A stretch of DNA of 11,243 nucleotides from an uncultured Holosporaceae bacterium. Lineage in GTDB: Bacteria > Pseudomonadota > Alphaproteobacteria > CAISOG01. The notes under the pieces were generated by a model. It made no database searches. It was not told the origin of the DNA and saw only the letters and a list, made by a program, of their open reading frames with translations. Made by a program: the position numbers and the translations under genes. The stretch lies in assembly GCA_903887035.1 (NCBI GenBank), contig CAISOG010000006.1, positions 1-11,243 on the forward strand, read 5' to 3'. Of this stretch, positions 5,864 to 11,243 are shown in pieces (the first letter of the stretch is position 1; each line of letters begins with the position of its first letter).

Positions 5864-6415
5864 ATGATCAAGCTGACAACGATATTGGCGTGGCTGCTGA
5901 AAATTCCGCCGCTGTCGTGGGGCAACCGATACCTTGAGGTGCGTGCGGGCAATTCGCGCGTGTATGTAACCGCCAGCCTGTTGGGGTGGGCGGGGATTGT
6001 GCCGTTTTTGTTTTTCGCTTCGGCGATGTGGCTGGTTCCCCTGAACCAACTGGATATCCAGGGGCTGTTAATCAGCCTGTATGAACGCTATGCGGCAATC
6101 GTGCTGTGTTTCCAAAGCGCGATCTATTGGGGCATCGCCATCGGCCGCAGCGTCTATATCAACGATGATCGCCAGAAACAGTTGTACCAGCTGTTTGGCT
6201 TCAGTGTCTTGCCCGCCCTGATTGGCTGGCTGACCCATTTGTTGCCGATTCACCTGAACCTGACCATCATGGCCTTAAGCTATGGCATCGTCCTGTTGGT
6301 GGATCGCCAAGCCCTAGCCTGGGACATTCTGCCCTTTTGGTATTTCAGCCTGCGCCGCCGCCTGACCACCGTGGTGGTTTTTACCATGCTGATGGTGGCT
6401 ATCAGGTTGGTTTAG
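5864..6415 (+). CDS. DUF3429-like inner-membrane protein
   Basis: A 183-residue multi-pass membrane protein. Hydrophobic segments lie near residues 36-58, 73-96, 111-128, 131-146 and 166-181. The motif ERYAAIVLCFQSAIYWGIAIGR (about 74-95) resembles the YGAxILSFLGGIxWGLA signature of DUF3429 proteins as I recall it, and GWAGIVPFLFF (41-51) resembles their first helix. No biochemical role is known to me for that family. The reading frame stays open upstream to a TTG at 5804, but the ATG at 5864 is preferred because GGTGGGA lies 8-14 bases before it. It is divergent from ruvA, sharing the intergenic region with the CtrA-like box. Its stop codon overlaps that of a possible small minus-strand gene. 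Confidence 0.8.
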   Translation: MIKLTTILAWLLKIPPLSWGNRYLEVRAGNSRVYVTASLLGWAGIVPFLFFASAMWLVPLNQLDIQGLLISLYERYAAIVLCFQSAIYWGIAIGRSVYINDDRQKQLYQLFGFSVLPALIGWLTHLLPIHLNLTIMALSYGIVLLVDRQALAWDILPFWYFSLRRRLTTVVVFTMLMVAIRLV

Positions 6416-6600
6416 GGTTTTGCCCGCAGGGGGTAAAGAAGGGGATAGGGCGGGGTATCGCCGTCTAAGCTATGCCAGAGCCATAATCCGCCATTGCCGT
6501 GTTGGGTTGTTGCCCTATAATCATCCGCAATGCCCATGCCGCTTGTCCAGATGCTTTGCCCGATGCGATGACCATTTTTGATTTCAGCCCCGCCCGCCAT
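6412..6600 (-). CDS. Possible small protein of 62 residues, unrecognised
   Basis: From the ATG at 6600-6598 there is a 62-codon frame whose product looks natural: balanced composition, several Trp/Tyr, and segments such as KNGHRIGQSIWTSGMGIADD and GLWLWHSLDGDTPPYPLLYP. The plus strand across the same bases gives an unconvincing product, and no other feature explains 6416-6600. The stop overlaps that of the DUF3429-like gene. There is no clear ribosome site, and I recognise no family. If real, it requires folK to start at or after about 6625, which matches the preferred folK start. Confidence 0.35.
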   Translation of the reverse strand: MAGGAEIKNGHRIGQSIWTSGMGIADDYRATTQHGNGGLWLWHSLDGDTPPYPLLYPLRAKP

Positions 6601-6624
6601 CAATCCGCAACACCGTCCAGGCCA

Positions 6625-7266
6625 ATGCCAGGGGGGGGCGCGGCGGCGGTTGAGGCGGCTACGGTTCCCGCTCTTGCACCTTCCCCCACGCCCACTCTTT
6701 CGCCCACCCGGGCGCAGCCCAGCGGTATCATTATCGCGATGGGATCCAACCTGGGCGATGCGCATTGGGGTGATCCCGCCACCATTGTTGCCACCTGCCT
6801 AAGGCTGATGCCCAGCTATGGCCTGACGGTGGTGCGGCACAGTCGTTTGTTGGTGACCGCCCATGTGCCCGATCCAAAGCTTGATAATCCTGACCCTGCG
6901 CCTGACCATACACCTGACCATACACATGACACCGCCAATGCTTTCCCCGACTATCACAACGCGGTGGTTGAGGTGATGACGGAATTGTCCGCCGCCGACC
7001 TGCTAACCCTGTTGCATGAGATTGAGCGGGATTTTGGCCGTACCCGCCCCTGGTTCCATGCGCCGCGCACCCTGGATTTGGATTTGTTGGTATGGAATGG
7101 CCAGGTTAGCGCGCCAGGCATCTGGCCAATTTTGCCCCATCCCGCCCTTTACGAAAGGCCATTTATTCAAACATTGTTGCAGGATATGATGGCCAGTAAG
7201 ACAAAAATAGGCCAGGATGTTGGATCGGCGGCATCCGAACAAGGCAATTGGCGTGAGGTAGTGTGA
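6625..7266 (+). CDS. folK: 2-amino-4-hydroxy-6-hydroxymethyldihydropteridine pyrophosphokinase (FolK/HPPK)
   Basis: FolK transfers pyrophosphate from ATP to 6-hydroxymethyl-7,8-dihydropterin in folate synthesis. From the ATG at 6625 the protein has 213 residues. The core begins GIIIAMGSNLGD (34-45), then PDYHNAVVEV (108-117), the catalytic loop FGRTRPWFHAPRTLDLDLL (137-155) with the Mg-binding D151 and D153, and LPHPALYERPF (170-180). The start is uncertain: the frame is open back past 6499, and about 33 Pro/Ala/Thr-rich residues precede the core from 6625, where most homologues have only a few. In the loop between the strand ending VTAHVP and PDYHN, a 12-base tandem repeat (PDHT units) enlarges the protein. 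The stop TGA overlaps the next gene's ATG by one base, suggesting an operon with the lipoprotein and DUF4175-like genes. Confidence 0.9.
   Translation: MPGGGAAAVEAATVPALAPSPTPTLSPTRAQPSGIIIAMGSNLGDAHWGDPATIVATCLRLMPSYGLTVVRHSRLLVTAHVPDPKLDNPDPAPDHTPDHTHDTANAFPDYHNAVVEVMTELSAADLLTLLHEIERDFGRTRPWFHAPRTLDLDLLVWNGQVSAPGIWPILPHPALYERPFIQTLLQDMMASKTKIGQDVGSAASEQGNWREVV
6889..6924 (+). repeat. 12-base tandem repeat in folK
   Basis: CCTGACCATACA occurs exactly at 6901-6912 and 6913-6924, with a diverged copy CCTGACCCTGCG at 6889-6900. It encodes PDPA-PDHT-PDHT in a surface loop of the HPPK fold and keeps the frame. Confidence 0.85.
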
Positions 7267-7481
7267 TGAAAAAGTTTGTTGCGAAGCATACAGGGGTTGT
7301 GATTCGTGCGATGGGCGGGCAAGGCATGGGCGGCCAAGGCATGGGCGGTATTGCGCGCCCGATGGCCACGATTGCGCTTATGATCATGATGCTGGTAGCG
7401 GTGGCCGCCTGTGGTAAGATGGGGCCGGTTGAAGCCCCACCCGACAGCCCCCCCTTTCCCCAAACCTATCCGCGCTATTAA
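7266..7481 (+). CDS. Small LptM-like lipoprotein
   Basis: A 71-residue predicted outer-membrane lipoprotein. The basic N-terminus MKKFVAKHTGVVIR is followed by a Gly-rich repeat insertion (AMGGQGMGGQGMGG, 15-28), then the hydrophobic segment TIALMIMMLVAVAAC with the lipobox VAAC and Cys49 as the lipidated residue. The mature part, CGKMGPVEAPPDSPPFPQTY, matches the short KxGPxxxPP-type tail of LptM (YifL)-like lipoproteins, which assist LptD assembly in enterobacteria; that role here is inference. In many alphaproteobacteria such a gene lies between argH and lysA, with the DUF4175 gene next; neither argH nor lysA is present here. The ATG at 7266 overlaps the folK stop and has GTGAGGT upstream. 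The signal peptide is unusually long (48 residues) because of the repeat. Confidence 0.85.
   Translation: MKKFVAKHTGVVIRAMGGQGMGGQGMGGIARPMATIALMIMMLVAVAACGKMGPVEAPPDSPPFPQTYPRY
7317..7346 (+). repeat. 15-base tandem repeat GGGCAAGGCATGGGC in the lipoprotein signal peptide
   Basis: GGGCAAGGCATGGGC (7317-7331) and GGCCAAGGCATGGGC (7332-7346) differ at one base, and the preceding ATGGGC (7311-7316) matches the end of another unit. It encodes GQGMG units between the basic and hydrophobic parts of the signal peptide. The unit is the same as that in trmD (2291-2320), shifted in codon frame. Confidence 0.88.
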
Positions 7482-7484
7482 GCC

Positions 7485-10157
7485 ATGCTCGCCACCCAGG
7501 CATCACCGATTCGCAGCCAGCCGCGCCCGATACCACAGGCACCCGCGGCGGTTTTGCGCCGTGCCCAGTGGTGGTTGATTTTTCGCGCCCTAAGTCCCCC
7601 CTTGCGCAGTCTGTATGCCAGCCTGCTGCCGCTGGTCATGCTGGCCTATCTGTTGGATCTATGGCCAGCGCTTGGCGGATGGTCGGTGGGGGTCATCAAT
7701 TTGCCAGGGCTGATTGCGGCGGCGGCGATTGCCAGCCTGCTGATTCATGGCTGGCGGCTGGTCGATTGCTGGCCGACACCCGCATCCCAGGCGGTTTTAA
7801 GCCAGGTTGAGGCGGCCAGCCAGCTGCATTTTCAGCCCTTAACGGGGATGGCGGCCACCCTGCCCACGGGGGTGGCGGGCGTGACCACCAAGCTGTGGCA
7901 GTTGCATTGGCAACGCCTGGCCGAACGGCTAAGCCTGGCTCAGATGCGTTGGCAAAGCGGTTGGGGGCATTGGCTTAGGCTGTGGGGCAGGGGGCTGGTC
8001 GTCCGTGTGGCCATAGCGTCCCTGGTGGTCGGCCTGTATGGTTGGCCACAGGCGTTGCGGCTGCCCGCGCTGTTTGGGGCGGGTGCGCCGGTTGACTTTA
8101 CCGCCTGGGTTGAGGCGCCCAACTATGTGACCATGCCCGCAATTGCCTTGGCAGGTTCGGCCAGCAAGGTTGGTGGCGGTGTCGGTAGTTGGGCAGCAGC
8201 CAAAGACGCCGTAATAACCGTGCCGGCGGGCAGTATCCTGCAGGTGCGCGCCAACCTGAGCGCCAATAGCGGTGGCGATAACCGCGAAAAACAGCAGGGG
8301 GGGGCGGTGATGCGCCTGGTTGCGCCAGATAACACGACCGCTGCGCCCCTTAATTCGCCATCCACCGCCGTTGCTATCCAAACCGCCCAATTGCCGTTGA
8401 ATCAATCGGGCGAGTACCAGTTGTGGCAGGCGGGTCATCGCCTGGCCAGCTGGCGTTTTACCCTTATCCCGCCTAAGACGCCGCAAATTGATTGGCGGCC
8501 AGCGCCCAGTGTTAATCAGCAGCAACGATTGGTATTGCCCTATCAATTGCGTGATGATTATGGGGTGGTTGCCCTGGATCTGCTGATTGTGCCTGCTGAC
8601 GGGAAGGATGTGGGGGAAAATGTTGGGGGGGAGGGCGCCCAGCCTATCCCCCTGCCGCTGATGGGCAATGGGCGTGATAAACCGTTGGAAAGTCAGGCTA
8701 TGTTGGATCTGCGCGATCACCCGCTGGCGGGGCGGCAGGTGCTGATCAGCCTGCGCGCAACCAATCTGGCAAAGGCCGTGGCCAGCACCCCACCCTTTAA
8801 TGTCACGTTGCCCCGTCGGGTCTTCACCGATCCGTTGGCGCAACAGGTGGATAAGGCGATGCAGCGGTTGCAGCAAAAGCCGTCGGATCGCATGGCGGTG
8901 GCGGATCAGTTGGCCGTCGTGCAGCAGCAGTTGGCGCAGGGCGGTGATGCGGGCAGGATTGGTGCCTATCTGGCACTGCAGCAGGCGGAGCACGCGTTGC
9001 GGAACAAGGAACTGACCAAGGCGACGGGGGATCAGATGGCGGCCAGCACGGCGCAACTGTTGCGTCAAATTGCCCGCGGGTTGGAGGAGGGGGACGCGGC
9101 CAGATGGCAAGATCGCTTCGCCAAGGCGCGGCAGGAGTTGGCGGCGGCGATGCGCGATCCCGCCAGGCGTTCCGAGGTGCCAGAGCTGCTTAGGCAGATG
9201 CAACAAGCGTGGCAGGGCTATTTGGCCAGCACGCTGCAACAAAATCAGGCCAAAGCCAGCGCCAAAGCCAGCGCCAATGCCAATAACCGCCCGATTAGTC
9301 AATCCCTGATGGGGAAACAGTCGAATTCCATCGATGCGTTGCTAAAAGACATACAACAAGCCTTGGAACTGGGGGATCAGGCGCGGGCGGAGCAGTTGTT
9401 GCAGCAGTGGCAGCAGCTGGCCGGTCAAATTAAGCCGATGCCGCCCGAATTGGCCGAAAAAATCGCCCAGGCCGATGCGTGGGCGCAGGAGATGCAAGAA
9501 TTGATTGCCGCGCAGGAAGGATTGCGGGATCAAACCCGCACCGTGGTGGATAGCTCGCCCCAAGATAAAGCCCAAGATAAAGCCCAAGATAAAGCCCAAG
9601 ATAAAGCTAAGGACAAGGGCAAGGCTAAAAAGGTTGAATCCGATCCCGCCGCCGCCCCCAGCTTGCCGACCGCGGACGCGCAGGAGGGGGTGCGCCAACA
9701 GCTGGGGCAATTGTTGGCCAAGGGGGCAGAGCTGATGAAGGATTTGCCGCCCGCCGCAGGTAAAGCGGATCAGGCGATGAGCCAGGCCGCCGCAGCCTTG
9801 AAACGTCAACAAGCCAAAACCGCGCTTAGCAGTCAGGAACAGGCGATTGAGGCGTTAAAACAGGGGCAAAGTGAGGCGCAACAAGCCCTGGGTGAGCAAT
9901 TGCAACAGGCAATGCAGCAGGCCGGCATTGGGGGATTGCTGACGCCAGGATCCGCATCGATGGATCCGTTCGGCCGCAACACGGAAAATGCTTCAGAAAA
10001 TGGCAATGGCACAACGCCTGAGGGGGTGGTGACCATTCCCGATCAGGCCGAGCCCCGATTTTTGCGGCAAGTGTTGGATCAGTTGCGGGCACGCCTGCAA
10101 AACCTGCCCGCCGATTCGCCCGACCGCCCCTATCTGGAACGCCTGCTGGGGTATTAG
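7485..10157 (+). CDS. DUF4175 / TIGR02302-like membrane protein, 890 residues
   Basis: A large protein of the alphaproteobacterial TIGR02302/DUF4175 type; function not established to my knowledge. The N-terminus has two membrane segments (about 43-61 and 68-89) and a third at about 170-187. A domain of mainly beta character (about 200-450) follows and is probably periplasmic, with a typical PxIxWRPAPSVNQQQRLVLPYQLRDDYGV stretch. From about 450 to 800 it is Gln/Ala/Leu-rich helical and likely coiled coil. Near the end lies MDPFGR and the closing LRQVLDQLRARLQNL and YLERLLGY, which match the family's C-terminal pattern. Two in-frame 12-base tandem repeats enlarge the helical part. It starts 3 bases after the lipoprotein stop and has no own ribosome site of note, so it is probably coupled to it. 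In related genomes lysA lies between the two; here it does not. Confidence 0.88.
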   Translation: MLATQASPIRSQPRPIPQAPAAVLRRAQWWLIFRALSPPLRSLYASLLPLVMLAYLLDLWPALGGWSVGVINLPGLIAAAAIASLLIHGWRLVDCWPTPASQAVLSQVEAASQLHFQPLTGMAATLPTGVAGVTTKLWQLHWQRLAERLSLAQMRWQSGWGHWLRLWGRGLVVRVAIASLVVGLYGWPQALRLPALFGAGAPVDFTAWVEAPNYVTMPAIALAGSASKVGGGVGSWAAAKDAVITVPAGSILQVRANLSANSGGDNREKQQGGAVMRLVAPDNTTAAPLNSPSTAVAIQTAQLPLNQSGEYQLWQAGHRLASWRFTLIPPKTPQIDWRPAPSVNQQQRLVLPYQLRDDYGVVALDLLIVPADGKDVGENVGGEGAQPIPLPLMGNGRDKPLESQAMLDLRDHPLAGRQVLISLRATNLAKAVASTPPFNVTLPRRVFTDPLAQQVDKAMQRLQQKPSDRMAVADQLAVVQQQLAQGGDAGRIGAYLALQQAEHALRNKELTKATGDQMAASTAQLLRQIARGLEEGDAARWQDRFAKARQELAAAMRDPARRSEVPELLRQMQQAWQGYLASTLQQNQAKASAKASANANNRPISQSLMGKQSNSIDALLKDIQQALELGDQARAEQLLQQWQQLAGQIKPMPPELAEKIAQADAWAQEMQELIAAQEGLRDQTRTVVDSSPQDKAQDKAQDKAQDKAKDKGKAKKVESDPAAAPSLPTADAQEGVRQQLGQLLAKGAELMKDLPPAAGKADQAMSQAAAALKRQQAKTALSSQEQAIEALKQGQSEAQQALGEQLQQAMQQAGIGGLLTPGSASMDPFGRNTENASENGNGTTPEGVVTIPDQAEPRFLRQVLDQLRARLQNLPADSPDRPYLERLLGY
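9249..9284 (+). repeat. 12-base tandem repeat (AKAS) in the DUF4175-like gene
   Basis: GCCAAAGCCAGC occurs exactly at 9249-9260 and 9261-9272, followed by the related GCCAATGCCAAT (9273-9284). It encodes AKAS-AKAS-ANAN in a linker of the helical region. Confidence 0.85.
9559..9606 (+). repeat. Four exact copies of a 12-base repeat (PQDK/AQDK) in the DUF4175-like gene
   Basis: CCCAAGATAAAG is repeated four times without a mismatch (9559-9570, 9571-9582, 9583-9594, 9595-9606), then degenerates through CTAAGGACAAGGGCAAGG. It encodes QDKA units running into a Lys-rich stretch (KDKGKAKK). Perfect identity suggests recent expansion, so copy number could vary between strains. Confidence 0.95.
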
Positions 10158-10179
10158 GGCGGTGCGGGGAAAGGGTCAA

Positions 10180-10206
10180 AAAATTAACAAATATGTCATT
10201 AATTTT
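10180..10206. promoter_or_regulatory. AT-rich inverted repeat upstream of the GT41 gene
   Basis: AAAATTAA (10180-10187) and TTAATTTT (10199-10206) form a perfect 8-base inverted repeat with an 11-base spacer. The gap 10158-10232 is sharply AT-rich compared with the flanking genes and probably holds the GT41 promoter; TACAGT at 10221-10226 is a possible -10, very near the ATG. The palindrome may be an operator; it is not a convincing terminator. Confidence 0.35.
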
Positions 10207-10232
10207 AGCAAAAATTGTGCTACAGTTTACTG

Positions 10233-10742
10233 ATGACAAACTCTTCCTACGCCTCACGTTCCCATCCAGCCAGCTTTGATGCTGGTGAATTTATGCCACG
10301 CTTAGAGGCCGCTGCCAATAATCAGATTCAGCGCATGCTGTTGCCCGCGCTTTCACAGGCGGCCAGTCATGAAGATTGGTTGCGGGTGTATGGGGCGCAT
10401 GTGAAGTGGGGACGGATGGCGCAGGGAAAAACCCTGGCCGCGCCATTGCCACAGGCTGTTCAGCCATTTGACGTTTTGGGTCAGTCGGCTGGGGATCAGT
10501 TGGGACGGCGCCTGCGCATCGGGTTTTTGTCTGGCGGCTTACACAATCACCCCGTTGGTCGCTGCTGCCAGGCTTTTTTCAAGCATTATCAGCGCGAAGT
10601 GTTGGAGGTTTTTGCCCTTTCCACCCACACCACCAACGATTGGCTGGAACAGAATATTCGCGCCAACCTGCCCAATGGTCACTTTGTTGATTTTCCATGG
10701 GTCGGGTATAAACCTTCGCCTTTAGGCGGAACTAGCCTTTAG
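10233..10742 (+). pseudogene. GT41 (SPINDLY/OGT-like) glycosyltransferase, truncated by an IS element
   Basis: Only the N-terminal part of the gene is here. The segment NNQIQRMLLPALSQAASHED followed by LRVYGAHVKWGRMAQ resembles the region joining TPRs to the catalytic domain in bacterial GT41 proteins (SNLLFTLNY...HxxWG). RRLRIGFLSGGLHNHPVGR and FFKHYQREVLEVFALSTHTT match the first lobe (LRIGYVSPDFxxHSVA...YDRxxFEVFxYS). Such enzymes add sugars to proteins or act on surface glycans; no acceptor can be inferred. TPRs are absent before this point. About 157 codons look native; from near 10706 the frame runs into IS sequence (the last dozen residues, KPSPLGGTSL) and stops at 10740-10742 inside an IS hairpin. 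The rest of the gene would lie beyond the element. The start ATG 10233 is preferred over an upstream TTG at 10215. Confidence 0.7.
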
Positions 10743-11243
10743 CTAGGAGTAGGTCTATAAGGGGGAATGGGGATAGCAGGAAAAGACCGATATAGTCGCG
10801 GGGCGCACACGGTGCTGGAGTTGAAGTACCATTTGGTGTGGAAGACGAAGTATGGCTATCCAGTTTTGGTGGGTGACGTTGGGCTACGCGTGCGGGAGAT
10901 GCTGCGCCAAATTTGCAGTGAGAATGGGATAGCGGTGGTGCGCGGGAATGTGCGGGCGAATCACCTACATATTTTGGTGAGTGCGCCGAGTCATCTATCG
11001 CCAGCAAAGATTGCACAATATTTAAAAGGGAAAAGTTCGTATCGATTGCAACGAGAGTTTCCAGATCTTAAGAAGCGGTATTGGGGAAGTCACTTGTGGT
11101 CGCGGGGCTATTTTTGCTGCACGATTGGCGCGGTGACGGAAGAGATGATTAAGAAATACATAGAAGATCAGGAAGATACGCCGGAAGGATTTAAGGTGTG
11201 GGATGAGGTTCTGCACGGTGGGACGGCGTCAGCCGCGCCTGCC
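10706..11243 (+). mobile_element. IS200/IS605-family insertion sequence, left end and tnpA, cut by the window edge
   Basis: The element is inserted in the GT41 gene. Its left end has two tandem subterminal hairpins, as this family uses instead of terminal inverted repeats: 10715-10730 (TTCGCC, loop TTTA, GGCGGA) and 10732-10746 (CTAGC, loop CTTTA, GCTAG). tnpA follows at 10767 in the same direction. The exact left boundary is uncertain within about 10700-10712, since the family makes no target duplication. The right end, and whether tnpB is present, lie outside. Confidence 0.85.
10767..11243 (+). CDS. tnpA: IS200/IS605-family Y1 transposase TnpA, 3' end off the window
   Basis: A HUH single-stranded-DNA transposase. 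The 159 codons in the window run to the edge without a stop. The N-terminal YSRGAHTVLELKYHLVWKTK (9-28) is the family start. The HUH motif is NHLHILV with H66 and H68. LKGKSSYRLQREFPDLKKRYWG (86-107) and SRGYFCCTIGAVTEEMIKKY (112-131) follow, with Y131 as the catalytic tyrosine and Q135 as the likely metal ligand. The length already equals or exceeds many TnpAs (130-155), so the stop should be close. The start ATG has AAGGGGG just upstream and an in-frame TAA at 10758-10760, so it is the first possible ATG. All key residues are present, so the enzyme looks functional. Confidence 0.95.
   Translation, partial: MGIAGKDRYSRGAHTVLELKYHLVWKTKYGYPVLVGDVGLRVREMLRQICSENGIAVVRGNVRANHLHILVSAPSHLSPAKIAQYLKGKSSYRLQREFPDLKKRYWGSHLWSRGYFCCTIGAVTEEMIKKYIEDQEDTPEGFKVWDEVLHGGTASAAPA

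Noticed and set aside
7929..9302. Open frame of 457 codons on the minus strand opposite the DUF4175-like gene
   Set aside because: Antisense shadow of a family member with recognisable C-terminus; composition (His, Gln, Arg, Pro) is that of an artefact.
9559..9606. CRISPR array
   Set aside because: Units are only 12 bases, have no spacers and lie in frame inside a coding gene; no array was seen anywhere in the window.
10158..10206. Intrinsic terminator after the DUF4175-like gene
   Set aside because: The inverted repeat is entirely A/T, has an 11-base spacer and no GC stem.

Overview
The window looks like a chromosomal segment of an alphaproteobacterium. The evidence is a PhaR-type PHA regulator, a long TIGR02302/DUF4175-like membrane protein preceded by a short LptM-like lipoprotein (a characteristic alphaproteobacterial neighbourhood), a TTAA-N7-TTAAC box of the CtrA type, and generally GC-rich coding sequence. 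No rRNA or tRNA was recognised, so the placement rests on gene content.

Layout: (1) 1-712, minus strand, is the first 237 codons of a Cas9 (RuvC-I, arginine-rich bridge helix, start of the REC lobe) that runs off the left edge; its overall look is type II-C. (2) 752-863, plus strand, directly upstream and divergent, folds into three consecutive hairpins, two capped by GAAA loops and the last followed by a T-rich tail. This is a strong tracrRNA candidate. No CRISPR array lies in the window. (3) 983-3448 is a tightly packed plus-strand run: phaR, a HIT-family hydrolase, trmD and rplS, closed by a clear intrinsic terminator at 3505-3535. The usual rpsP and rimM partners of trmD-rplS are not there. 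(4) 3566-3919 is an AT-rich orphan of 117 codons, compositionally unlike its surroundings. (5) 3941-5709, minus strand, is ruvA-ruvB with a 4-base overlap; ruvC is not adjacent. (6) 5710-5863 is a divergent promoter region with the CtrA-like box. (7) 5864-6415 is a DUF3429-like inner-membrane protein, facing a possible small minus-strand gene. (8) 6625-10157 is folK, an LptM-like lipoprotein and the DUF4175-like protein, nearly touching each other. (9) 10233 onward is a GT41 (SPINDLY/OGT-like) glycosyltransferase gene cut after about 157 codons by an IS200/IS605-family element whose tnpA continues past the right edge.

Two themes deserve attention. The left end carries the start of a CRISPR-Cas9 locus with its probable guide-scaffold RNA. 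Across the housekeeping genes there are several in-frame 12- and 15-base tandem repeats (trmD twice, folK, lptM, DUF4175 gene twice). One 15-base unit, GGGCAAGGCNTNGGC, occurs as a tandem pair in both trmD and lptM but is read in different codon frames, which points to a DNA-level process rather than selection on the peptide.
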